Assembly (NCBI RefSeq): GCF_905220565.1
Contig: NC_059399.1
Span: 16,856,501 to 16,920,500 of the forward strand
Direction of reading: 5' to 3'
DNA length: 64,000 nt
Origin: Melitaea cinxia
Lineage: Eukaryota; Arthropoda; Insecta; Lepidoptera; Nymphalidae
Position 1 is the stretch's first letter. Every line of letters begins with the position of its first letter. Below the pieces are notes generated by a model. It was not told the DNA's origin, did not search any database, and worked only from the letters and a program-made list of their open reading frames with translations. Positions 24,601 to 34,600 of this stretch are shown in pieces. The position numbers were made by a program, and so were the translations under genes.

Positions 24601-27600
24601 GGGTTTGACCAGTCGTTTTTCGAGTCCTATCTGTAGCGACATCTATCGCGCGGTATACAAACTAGAGAAAACTGACGTATCCTACATCGCGCTATCAAAG
24701 TTATCAAAGTGATTGAGTATGTATACAAGATCCCGACAACAACCGTTGGGGCGTTAGCCCACCAGACACAACATCCGTCTGGTCGGAGGATCCTCCCTTT
24801 GCAATGGTTGATGAGGAATTCAACACCATGTTCCTCCCCAAATATCTATTTGCAGATTTCTTAAGAAACTTCAACTAGTAGAGTAGTTATAGTGTTCACT
24901 ATTCTTAAGAACTAATTAGAACATGTACGTTACTTCAGTTCACTTTTAATGTGAATTCACTAATAATTTGAAGATCACAGCAAAATAATACTGTTTTCAA
25001 GCAGTATTGTGTTCCTGTTGGTGAGTAAGGTGACCAGAGCTCCTGGGGGGATTGGGGATTGGGTCGGCAACGCGGTTGCGATGCTTCTGGTGTTGCAGGC
25101 GTCTATAAGCTACGGTAATCGCTTACCATCAGGTGAGCCGTACGCTTGTTTGCCGACCAAGTGACATAATAAAAAAAAATGTATATAAAAAACCAAATGC
25201 CTTCTTAGTAAACATAAATAAATTAACTTTAGCAGTAAGAATGGCGGCAAAAGAAGGGGTTTTATTGTTGAGTTCTTTTTTATAATTAAGGACTTATATT
25301 TTCTTACAGATGGCAGCAGCGGTCTGGTGGTACTTCTTTGCGAAGATTGTCGAACTGATGGATACGATCTTCTTTGTCCTAAGGAAGAAGAACAGGCAGA
25401 TTTCATTCTTACATCTCTATCATCACACGATGATGCCTGTTTGCGCGTGGATCGGCGTTAAATTCTTACCAGGTGAGAAAAAAATTAAAAAAGGTATCTT
25501 AAACAATTAAATTTGAGATCTTATATTTATATGTGCCTTTAATTAATGTCAAATTATATTAATTTTTTAGACTCTTGTTTCGTCCTTAGTTTTTTATCAC
25601 GGAATTCGAAAAAAAAGACAAAATAATTGCTTAAATTTAGTAATTGAATTAAAACGAGTATTGTATGGTACCTATGAGCTTTTAAAATTTTTAACTTGAA
25701 TGTATAAATAAAAAAGTAGTTTTTTTTTTGAAGTTTGAAAACGAAAAGTGAAAAACATAATTATATGTTTAAATATTGTTATATTTGTTATTATTTATCT
25801 TAGCATATTTTATTTTACATTCCGCGTGGAAAAAAAATCCAGTTCATTTTTAAATTTGACTTTGTTTAAGTTAGGCAAGGCATCGCATGAATCTGCACCG
25901 CTACGTGGTTGAACTCCCACGATCTCGCACTAAACGATTTGCTTCCTCGTTCCTAATACGCACCGCAAAAATTTGGAATGCCCTTCCGGCTTCCGTTTTT
26001 CCAACAGACTATAACTTGGGTATCTTTAAATCAAGAGTGAATAGGCATCTTCTAGGCAAGCGCGCACTACCTTAGGCTGCATCTTCACTTGCCATCAGGT
26101 GAGATCGCAGTCAAGCGCTAGTCTATATATTAAAAAAAAAAAGTTATGAAGCTACTTTGACGGTTATGGAGAAGTACGCAGAGTAGCTCGTATAATAAAT
26201 GTTATAATTATTAAGTCGAGCATATTTATGTAGTATTAATATTAATTTTACTTAAGTCAAAGTAAAATTAAAATTTTCTTACGTAAGTATATTTTTTCAG
26301 GCGGTACGTGATCTATAGCACCTACATAATAATATAATAAAAATAATTACTATATAAAAATATAAAAAACAATATGTAGAATAGTCTTGATCAATGGACT
26401 CGCGTCGACTTTTAGTAATTTTAAGACTAGCTATTAAGGCTTCTAGGATTCTAAAGTTGCGGTGAAATACCGATGCATGATTAAACAAAACAAAAAAATA
26501 TGGAATAACAAAAGCACGGGCATAATCCCCAGAATATTCCATTTAAAGGGACGCAGTTAAGAATTGAACACTCTGTTCCGTATATTTAGAGATTTTTTGA
26601 TTATTATGTTTCCTGATTTGATTTTTTTTTCCAACTCTGTAATATGATATCTGTAGAAATCACTTGCACAACACATTTGATTTAAACACCTTAAATTAAC
26701 ATAAAGTGTAAACAAATAAATAATTTACTAACAATTATTTTTCAGGTGGTCACGGAACTCTCCTCGGAGTTATCAATTCTTTCATCCACATCATCATGTA
26801 CACGTACTACTTGATCTCCGGCCTCGGTCCTCAGTACCAGAAATATATCTGGTGGAAGAAACACCTCACAACTATGCAGTTGGTAGGTTATTATAATATT
26901 AATTTTATTATTAAATCATTGGTGATATGTATTTATAATTCACTAGCTCTACTTAGCGGTATCAACCGCGTAATTTCTGCTTCCGTAAATATCGGGCTAA
27001 AAGAATATCCACATGTTATTCTATTTCTCCAGTTATCTACGTACCGAGTTATATTAAAATGAATTCACTATTTTCTTGCGTAAAATTGTGACGAACATCC
27101 ATCAATTTCAATAAAGTTTCACACTATAAATATTTAAAATATATCTCAAACTTTATAATCATATAATTTTTATATCTTTCGATCAAAATGTTGTGGAAGA
27201 GGCGAGAACGGTATTTTATTAATGATTCTACAAACAATTACCATTAATTTTAATATGACTACTAAGCTTACATAATAATACTAGCCGTGCCCGCGACTTC
27301 GTCCGCTTGGAATTTAACAAAAAAGTGACTGTTCAGTTCGCAGTTATAAAATAAATAAATTTCTAAAATAAAAGTAGCCTAAGTTACTTCTTATTACATC
27401 AGCTATCTGCCAGTTAAAGTCCCGTCAAAATCGGTCCAGCCGTGTCAGAGATAAGCCGGAACAAACAGACAGATAGGCTGACATAAATTGTAAAAAATAT
27501 TATTTTGGTATATGTACCGTGTATACACCCATATGCATTTAGTAAAAAGCGGTTATTTTAATATTACAAACAGACACTCTAATTTTATTTATTTGTATAG

Positions 27601-28944
27601 ATTAATCAATTTATTACAACTATGTAGTTATATTATTAGTGTAAGCGTCAATCGCGTTAAACGTTGTAGAATTATCGTATCAATAAATAATTATTCTCTC
27701 GTTCCTTGTTTACAATATTATTAACTTGCTTATGTTATTTATTTAATTTAATAACCGTTTACGGCTTATTTAAATTATGAAGCGTTTTTATTTGTTTTTT
27801 TATTCGATTGATGCTAATCGGATTAACCTTTGCTTTTATTTCCGAGTAGAACTTTGTTTTAAAAACATTGACCCAACAAGCTATCAGCGTCAAACCAAAA
27901 TTTTTTACAATTTTTGTCTGTCTGTCTGTTCGTTCCAACTAATCTCTGAAACAGCTGGACCGATTTTGACGGGACTTTCACTGGCAGATAATTGATGTTA
28001 TAATGAATAACTTAGGTTACTTTTATTTTAGAATTTTATTTATTTTATAACTCTGCGGACCGAAAAATAACTTTTTTGTTAAATTCCACGCGGGCGAAGT
28101 CGCGAGCACAGCTATTATAATAATAAAAAGAAAATATTGACACTTTAGATTTTGACTAATTTTTATTATATAATATCATTAACATCGGAAGCAGCTGAAG
28201 TATTGATGATTCTGTTTAACAAATATTTGAGAAGACGTCTTAAGCTTTGTGACGCAAGTCATGCTTAGCCTTGGGCTATCAGAGAAGTGCAATCACGTTC
28301 CACTAAATGACTACAGTACTTTGTTTAAACCTGTATATGAGTATTAGTTTGTTATATTGAAGCATTTTTGGCTTCGACTAACTTTGCAATTTTGCAAGTT
28401 TAGCTAAACTAATCTACAAAAATTAGCTTTCGTTAGTCTGATCTGTTTATCGCGACATCTAGAATTAATATTTCTGGTAGATTAATACCATTATAATTTA
28501 TTACAAAATACTAAAACAATTTATTAAAGATTATCGGTAACCGGCGAAGAAGGTCTTCAGGTTAGGTTAATAGATGAAAATTCAGTCAGAAAACCGATAG
28601 TGTACAGTTATAATTAAATATTTATTTATTCTTATTTATTTTTTTAATTTTACTTTATGAATCTAGATTATTTAAATTAACAATCTTATGAGTATATAAT
28701 TTTGTGGTCTTTTTTTCAGATTCAATTCGTGATTGTATTCTACCATAACTTCAAAGTCATGTTCTGTGAATGCAATTACCCGAAAGGGATTAACTTCTTG
28801 TTGGCTCTCAACGCCGGCCTGTTTCTCTATATGTTTGGAAACTTTTACTACAGAAGCTACGTTAAGACGGACACACAAGAAAATTATATAGAAAAATTGA
28901 ATACGAATGGCATAGTTGCAAATGGCAAGACAAAGGAATGCTAG
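12555..28944 (+). CDS. ELOVL-A: very-long-chain fatty acid elongase (ELOVL1/7-like), six coding exons
   Basis: Condensing enzyme of ER fatty-acid elongation (acyl-CoA + malonyl-CoA to 3-ketoacyl-CoA), by family. Coding exons: 12555-12600, 23465-23655, 24073-24153, 25310-25472, 26746-26882, 28720-28944; all introns GT-AG with phases 1,0,0,1,0. The joined product is 280 aa, normal for the family. Motifs seen: KIVELMDT at residues 118-125 (KxxExxDT), HLYHH at 141-145 (the catalytic HxxHH box), NSFIHIIMYTYY at 171-182, and TTMQLIQ at 202-208 (TxxQxxQ). It has several hydrophobic segments, and the last residues KTKEC fit a KxKxx ER-retrieval signal. The ATG at 12555 lies 20 nt inside an exon that begins at an acceptor (TTTTTTTGCAG, ends 12534), so at least one upstream exon exists. 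The exact acyl chain length cannot be told from sequence. Confidence 0.93.
12868..13081 (+). repeat. Interspersed repeat family C
   Basis: Shares the block 'ggcaaacaagcgtacggctc', '...gatggtaagcgattagcgta' and 'aggagctctgg' with many copies in the window. No coding capacity or clear termini; probably a SINE or a short DNA element. In ELOVL-A intron 1. Confidence 0.7.
13318..14660 (-). pseudogene. RTE-clade LINE, 5'-truncated reverse transcriptase
   Basis: The open stretch 13800-13318 (160 aa) carries CLTYGCETWALTKTL and KWRWTGHMMR, the usual end of RTE-clade ORF2. The upstream part to about 14660 contains the reverse transcriptase core in broken frames (LKMNPSKTKL at about 14010, EYIYLGKLMSP near 13880). 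It lies antisense in ELOVL-A intron 1. Confidence 0.82.
14661..16024. other. AT-rich intron 1 sequence of ELOVL-A, nothing recognised
   Basis: Open frames at about 14901-15164 and 15380-15625 are low in complexity and lack splice or codon-bias support. Confidence 0.5.
16025..16455 (+). mobile_element. MITE-like element, family D
   Basis: Starts 'aaccgacttcaaaaaaaggt' and closes with the inverted match 'attgaaggcggttttt', followed by 'cttcgtttgcctgcaaacac'. About 430 bp, non-coding. The inverted ends suggest a non-autonomous DNA transposon. In ELOVL-A intron 1. Confidence 0.65.
16700..17045 (+). mobile_element. tRNA-derived SINE, family B, full length
   Basis: Begins with a tRNA-like head that has an A-box-like 'ttggcgcaacggt' and a perfect B-box 'gggttcgatcccc'. 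A body of about 260 bp follows ('tgacaaacatttgtattggc', 'gatcgttactcatagtaggg') and ends '...gggatattacaggct'. Located in ELOVL-A intron 1. Confidence 0.82.
17046..18369. other. Intron 1 sequence of ELOVL-A, mostly unrecognised
   Basis: Includes a small local repeat 'tcgtattttgtcg' near 17199-17245 and the decayed SINE at 17755-17900. Otherwise AT-rich. Confidence 0.45.
17755..17900 (+). mobile_element. SINE family B, decayed 5' part
   Basis: B-box-like 'aggttcgatgcccgctcatg' followed by 'acaaacacctgtattgg', then sequence diverges. An older copy. Confidence 0.5.
18370..18650 (+). mobile_element. LINE 3' tail
   Basis: 'gactgacgagggtcgtgtcc' then T-rich sequence and 'tatggactacttatgtctga' with (AAAT)n. 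Same type of terminus as 10100-10326. Confidence 0.5.
19318..19625 (-). repeat. Family F repeat, near full copy
   Basis: Reverse of 57305-57552: 'gtgtgtgtcagctccgacgc' at one end and 'ataccgggggccttatatga' at the other. In ELOVL-A intron 1. Confidence 0.62.
19638..19906 (+). repeat. Interspersed repeat family C, diverged
   Basis: Family C landmarks with many changes; ends 'tttccagccgtgctctac'. Confidence 0.6.
19907..22508. other. Intron 1 sequence of ELOVL-A, mostly unrecognised
   Basis: Apart from the decayed Helitron-like piece at 20600-20970, a conserved-looking motif 'gcaattttcgtaaaaagggg' at about 21602 suggests another element. No coding signal. Confidence 0.4.
20600..20970 (-). mobile_element. 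Decayed Helitron-like element
   Basis: 'ttgcccgcgacttcatcacc' near the left and 'ggcgtgaaagcgtaacagat' near the right match the general pattern of these elements. In ELOVL-A intron 1. Confidence 0.4.
22509..22660 (-). mobile_element. SINE family B, 3' half
   Basis: Reverse complement of the family B end ('cctgtaatatcccactactg', 'ggcggatatattccctacta'); the tRNA-like head is missing. Confidence 0.72.
22661..23464. other. AT-rich end of ELOVL-A intron 1
   Basis: Nothing recognised up to the exon 2 acceptor (ATTACAG, ends 23464). Confidence 0.5.
23770..24047 (+). repeat. Interspersed repeat family C
   Basis: Near full copy filling most of ELOVL-A intron 2; ends 25 bp before the exon 3 acceptor. 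Confidence 0.7.
24200..24345 (+). mobile_element. SINE family B, 3' half
   Basis: Shows 'gacagcgatcgttactcata' and the family end, in ELOVL-A intron 3; 5' truncated. Confidence 0.68.
24969..25166 (-). repeat. Interspersed repeat family C
   Basis: Reverse orientation in ELOVL-A intron 3 ('gtgagccgtacgcttgtttg'). Confidence 0.7.
25860..26140 (+). pseudogene. LINE ORF2 C-terminal fragment with poly-A tail
   Basis: Frame from 25887 reads RTAKIWNALPASVFPTDYN and KSRVNRHLLG before TAG at 26073, typical of CR1/Jockey-like ORF2 ends. The 3' UTR has 'cttgccatcaggtgagatcg' and ends in an 11-base A run. In ELOVL-A intron 4. Confidence 0.75.
27283..27610 (-). mobile_element. Helitron-like element, left member of an inverted pair
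   Basis: 'ctagccgtgcccgcgacttc' reads on the - strand as 'gaagtcgcgggcacggctag', a typical 3' end. The body contains 'aaaatcggtccagccgtgtc'. In ELOVL-A intron 5. Confidence 0.5.
27840..28118 (+). mobile_element. Helitron-like element, right member of an inverted pair
   Basis: 'ctggaccgattttgacggga' to 'cgggcgaagtcgcgagcaca' then 'gctat'; the same family as 27283-27610 in the other direction. Confidence 0.5.
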
Positions 28945-29114
28945 CGTGATGTGCTTGGCGTGCTCAAATAATTGAATTTTTATTGTGATTTTAAAGTACA
29001 TTTTAAGTAACTATAATTAAGGTGACTGTTGTGAACTGTGTAGATAATGTTTATTTACGATTTTATCATAAAATTTTCGACACGTTAACTTGTAATTGTT
29101 AAATTTGATTTACA

Positions 29115-29120
29115 ATTAAA
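29115..29120 (+). terminator. Candidate polyadenylation signal of ELOVL-A
   Basis: ATTAAA 170 nt after the stop; other A/T-rich hexamers nearby make this a weak choice. Confidence 0.35.
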
Positions 29121-29644
29121 CATTTACGCTATTTACTGTCATAAAATCGATTTTAAAATTGTGGTAACTTTGTAAGCAAGCATTTTTTTTAACATCATGC
29201 ATTTACAAGAGAAATTTTACAACATGATCATACACTAAGACAGTCTTTCGTCTTAGTTCGTATTTATTTTAAAGGTGTTTTAATTTAACTTTAAAAAATT
29301 TTGGATAGATTTTTTTTTTTGTATTCGAAGTGCTAAAGTTGCGATCAATGGATGTTTAAATTTCAATGGATTCACAATAGTTATCTCAAGATGTTAATAG
29401 TTTTAAGTTTCTACTACGTGATAAGTACTTCATAAATGAAACTCGATACGATTAGAATTACAATCAAATAGTATGTATCACTTATTTTAATTTCCTCAAG
29501 CGAAAGAAATCATAATCAAGTGGTAACTTAAATACTTAACTAATTTAAAAACACAAGCGAATATTCGCGCAATTCATTTTGCGGAGGAAAAAGCAGAAGT
29601 GAGTATTTAAAAAAATGTCTATAGCATATTAGTCATGTACGTAT

Positions 29645-30040
29645 ATTCTTATATATAAAATTCTCGTGTCACAATTTTAGTTACCATAAAATCAAATTCA
29701 AAATCAAAGACAGCTTCATTCAAATAGGCCCCAAGAGCACTTTCGAATCGTCATTGTACAAATTAAAAGTTTAAATATAAATTATTATATTTGTAGAAGT
29801 AAAGCTACCACCGATTCGGAATGTAGATTCTGCAGAGAAGAATCGGCAAGAAACTCCGCATGTAATCCTGCACCGAAAAATAAGTATACATTCTCCTTCG
29901 AAACGGCTGGAGCAATTTTTATAAAATTTTGTGTGCATATCGGGTAGATACGAAAATCGGCCAACATCTACTTTTCATACCCCTAAGTTATAAGGGGTTA
30001 ATAATATATAGGAAACAACGTTTGCGGGGTCAGCTAGTAA
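29645..30040 (+). mobile_element. Helitron-like non-autonomous element
   Basis: Left part 'tatataaaattctcgtgtca', right part '...ttgcggggtcagctagt'. The CTAGT end after a GC-rich subterminal segment resembles Helitron 3' ends in Lepidoptera. No coding sequence. Confidence 0.5.
29690..29876 (+). mobile_element. CR1/LINE-type 3' tail inserted in a Helitron-like element
   Basis: 'cattcaaataggccccaaga' to 'aagaatcggcaagaaactcc' is a common dispersed LINE tail; a fragment also occurs at 3893-3960. It splits the Helitron-like copy at 29645-30040. Confidence 0.55.
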
Positions 30041-30262
30041 TTATATATATAGTACAATAAACGACATTGTTTGTGTATTGACACTCTTATTGAAAACAAT
30101 TGAAACTAAAGTCCGTGAAGTGATTATTCATTCAAGCGTTTAAGCGCGCAAATTGTTTTACACAAATAAATGTGTGCACGACACAACTGCGCGTGTAATC
30201 GAGAATAAAGTATATTATCTGACACGTGTATTTAAGAAATGTTATATCACTGACGGAGGGAA

Positions 30263-30500
30263 CAGCAACTGAAGTAGCGCACAAGAGGTAATATCCTGCT
30301 CAAAATCTGGTGAAGCCCGACTGGGGAAGTACCTCGACCTTACAGAAAATCACAGCTAAATAATACAACTTTCAAGCAGTGTTGTGGTCCTGTGGTAAGA
30401 AGATGACCACAGCTACTGGGATGGGTCAGGGGTAGGGTCGGCAACGTGCTTGCGATGATTCAGGTGTTGCAGGTGTACGCTTACCATCATAGCTAGACTA
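30263..30500 (-). repeat. Interspersed repeat family C, diverged
   Basis: 'cctgctcaaaatctggtgaa' and later landmarks in reverse orientation; the 'gtacgcttgtttg' end is truncated. Intergenic. Confidence 0.55.
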
Positions 30501-30838
30501 TTAGAGCCTTACGACTTTTTGATGATGTATAAAAATAAAATTCTTAACGTATTTAATATTATGAGTCATGTGTATTTTATTGTGATGTAAAACTATGCAT
30601 GTAAATATTAAATACAATGATGCAATAAAAGTACAATTTCTCGTTAAGGATAATCGATTTAAGCCGTCTGAATGTTCATTGTAATATCATCGTGAAGACT
30701 TGTTATATTTTTTAAGGAAAATCAATTAAACGATTACAGAAATGGTGTTTTGTTATTATTATACCCATTTACTTTATATATGTAACTAAGCAGTTGAACA
30801 AAATTTGGGGCACTTTTATATTCCATAATTCTATTTTC

Positions 30839-31310
30839 AACCGACTTCAAAAAAAGGAGGAGGTTACTCAATTCGACCGTATATATGTTTTTTTTTTAAT
30901 GTATGTTCAGGGATAACGCCGTCGTTTAAGGACCGATTTCGATAATTCTTTTTTTGTTGGAAAGGAGATATCCCTAGTTTGGTACCATGATAAGGAAACT
31001 AGGATCTGATGATGGGATCCCAGAGAAATCGAGGGAAACTCTCGAAAATCCGCGTAACTTTTTACTTTTGGAATAATCTTTGATAATGCGTATTTACTTG
31101 ACTTTTTTTTTGTCTACCTCATCATTACAGCCTATACAGTCCACTGCTGGACATAGGCCTCCACAAGTTTACGTCAAAAATAACGTGAACTCATGTGTTT
31201 TGCCCATAGTCACCACTCTGGGCAGGGTTTTGTCTACCTACGTTGTATTTATTACTTGTCGATATAATTGAAGTCGGTTTTTCTTCGTTTGCTTGCAAAC
31301 ACAATTATCT
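30839..31310 (+). mobile_element. MITE-like element, family D, host of a nested retroposon
   Basis: 'aaccgacttcaaaaaaagga' at the left and 'attgaagtcggtttttcttc' at the right; interrupted at 31120-31227 by a family A element with a 12-bp TSD. Intergenic between ELOVL-A and the NRF-6-like gene. Confidence 0.72.
31120..31227 (-). mobile_element. 5'-truncated family A element nested in MITE D, with 12-bp TSD
   Basis: Family A tail and first about 100 bases only. It is flanked by identical 12-bp 'ttttgtctacct' copies at 31108-31119 and 31228-31239, and the host MITE D resumes exactly after the second copy. This is target-primed reverse transcription with 5' truncation. Confidence 0.85.
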
Positions 31311-31558
31311 CACAAAAGGACAAAAATAACTTTAATTTACATCCTCAAGTAATACAACGTGGGTAATCGAAAGGATAGTCAATTAAAATGTGCATTATTA
31401 GGGAAAATTCAAAAAGTTTTTAGGAGTAACTCGAAAAAAATTTGGTAATTTGGTAAAAAAAAAATACAGTTGCTATGACAGTCTCCTTTTTATTTTTAAG
31501 TCAAAAGATTTGTTACTGATTCTCCATATCGGTCTGAACTGAATCACTGATATATTGT

Positions 31559-31564
31559 TTTATT
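31559..31564 (-). terminator. Candidate polyadenylation signal of the NRF-6-like gene
   Basis: AATAAA on the - strand 70 nt after the TAA stop; the first such hexamer downstream. Confidence 0.6.
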
Positions 31565-31633
31565 CACTTCTGTTATTTCTTCCTAGTCCTTATACTTTTG
31601 TTCACGATCATTTAAATTCTAATCTTCAATCAA

Positions 31634-34600
31634 TTAAGCATTAACATCGTCATTGTCATCGACTGAGATATCATTCCTTTTATTTAAACAAATAACATTT
31701 TCTTCGCCATCGTCTATACCGACAGTCTCTTTTTCTGTGTTTGTAAGTTTCAAACAAAGTTTCATAAGTTCTGTTAGTGGTGCATCTATTAATATCCAAA
31801 ATGGTATTGCCGCTACAAAAGACAACGTTACAAAAGTGACAGTTACTTCAACCTGTAAAAAAAAAGATTTTTAAATTTACAAATCACATACTACAATACC
31901 ATGTCTTGCAAATAAATGATTAATATTAAAGAATGAGACGAAAGAAAAATAATAAACTGCGTGTCATCAACAAACAAATAAATATCGGATATACCAAACA
32001 TTCTTTTCACCCATTCCGTGAAATGTAATTAGCCTTAATTTCACCTTCCTCAAACTTCGATGTAAATGTTTTAAGGAAAACTTTGCACCATCATGCAACA
32101 TTATTCAGTGCTTCTACGAGTATACTACCTTTATATCGTTTTACATATAGATCAGGCTTTAACATTGTAGGCTATAAATGTCATGCTACAAACAATAGGT
32201 TAAAGTCAATATTGGTTAAACGCACTAAAAATTCAAAAAATGCTATGGAACTGATTTTTGCGTTGTCGAACTTTTCTCAAGTTATATCGTAGAATATTAT
32301 TTATACAAGTCAATAATCTGTAAATAATTTTCTTAAAGTCAAAAAATATCACTTTAATCTTCTGGTAATCTGACAAAATCTACGTTATGGAACGAAGAAG
32401 AAAGTTATAATACATTTAAAAATCTTACTGATTTACCTACATATTACTATATATTTCTTTTGTCATATAAATCGATACTAAATAGGTACTACACTTGATT
32501 CTACAAGACTTACCATGATTCTCATAATGAAACTCCCTTTTAAAATAAATTGAAACATGACTAGCTCCTTGGTGCAGTTTGTAGTGGCCCTACTTTCTGC
32601 TCCGCAGGTTGCAGTTTCGATTCCTGCCTGAGTCGGGGTGTAATATTTGTATTTATATATGTATTATTTCTGTGTATATTTATCAAAAAACCAAATTAAA
32701 CTGTTTAGCTGTAACACTGAGCTGTTACCTATAACACAAGTTTCTTATCATAAGAACAGATAACGTATGTGTATCTAATAATATATTTATTTACTTATAA
32801 TCAAAAATCGAAGATTTTATCCAAAAGTAACGTGATGTTCAGTCGCACATTATATCCCAATGCACCATAAAAGTGCAAGGGCATCTTGTAAGCTTGTTAC
32901 TCTACTATACTATAAAATGTTCTTACCATATGATAGTAATTCAATGGAAGTAGCGTTTTGCGCATTCCAGTCGCTGCTCTGATTAACATGAAATGTAAAA
33001 GGAACGCACAATATGAGAGTTTTGATGGAATTTTCCATCCGTCCCATTCCAGAATTACTCGATACACATCTAAAAACATAAAATTATTTATTAATATGAA
33101 GATGGTAATAGAAGTGAAAAAAAAAACTTTTTTCGTTTTTTCTTACATTAACTAAGTGTCAGAATAAGTTGGTTATACCCTAGTCGTATCAATTACAAAA
33201 ATCTCGAAAATTCTAGAACGTTATGACAAATAACAAAACATCCGGAAGCCGTCAACTGAGGTATGGGACAGCAGGAAATATATCCTGCTTATAATCTTGC
33301 GCAGCCCGACTGTGGAAGTTCCTCGATGTTACAGAATATCACAACTAAATAATACTACTTTCAATCAGTAAATTCACCAGAGCTCTTAAAGGGGATTTGG
33401 GGTAGAGTCTGCAACGTGCTTGTGATGTTTCTGGTAGTGCAGGCGTCTAAAAGGTACGGTAATCACTTAGCATTAGGTGAGACATATGATTATTTGCCGA
33501 CCTAGTTGTATAAAAAAAACACGAAAACGACCTGCAGTATAACTGAAGACTAGTAAAGTTCAACATTACTATCAATTTAAAATTCAAGTGAGATATGCTT
33601 CTTTCCATTAAGTCATTTATAGAACATTGAGTATTGCAGATGTTTATTGACGCTATTATTATCTAAAATTGTCATTAAGTTCCAGAAACATCTCGGCACG
33701 ATTATTTAGATATATCGAAATTTTATTATCTGTACTAATATTATAAAACAGAAAAGTTCTTTTATTCGTTTCTATGTTTGTTTCTTTGAATTCGCTAATC
33801 TCAGGAACTATGAAGAAAGAAAGAAACTGGTTTATTTGGAACATCACACAAATCAATTTTTACACAAAAAGAATAACAGCAGTAATATAGACTACAAAAA
33901 AAAGAAAGAAGAAAAAAAGTTAATTTCATGAAAAACAATACACAAAAAAAATTTAATCTAAAATTTCCAAAAAGTAAAAAAATAAATACTAGTTCGAATT
34001 GAAAAGATATTTTTATGTTTGATTGTTCATTGACTGAAGAAGCCTTTAGACTAATTTGTACTCCAAATTAACGCGTATTAGACCGCGGGGCACAGCTAGT
34101 ATTACAAGAAATCTATTCTTGAATGTTTACTACTGTAACAAAACGCGCAATAACGCAAAATAGTGTTAATGCTTAAAAATTTTATAAGGCTCCAAAAATT
34201 CTAATCTTCTATGTAAATCAAAATGACGCATAACTCGAAAATAGCTCGACCAATTCGGATAATTTTTTTTGTATGTTCCTTAAGGCCCACGGACGATTTT
34301 AATACAAAAAAAATTACCATCAACTTTTGACAGAACGAAGTCTGTCCGGGCAGCTAGTATATATTTAAAAAAGTGCAACAATTGCTGGTTCACTAAATTA
34401 TTTATAAAAACTATAACACAATAGACAATGATTAATAATATTTCAAGTGCATAATTGAAAGATTGATTACTAAAAGTTATGAAATGACTGTAAGATAGTA
34501 ATGATAATTTATATATAATACTTATATAGTATCTATACTAGCTGAACTGCAAACTTCCTACCGCCTTTTTTTCTTACAAGTTGGATCAAACTGCACATGG

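Noticed and set aside
28672..29001. 109-codon minus-strand open frame
   Set aside because: It is antisense to the last exon of ELOVL-A, which has family motifs and correct splice phase.
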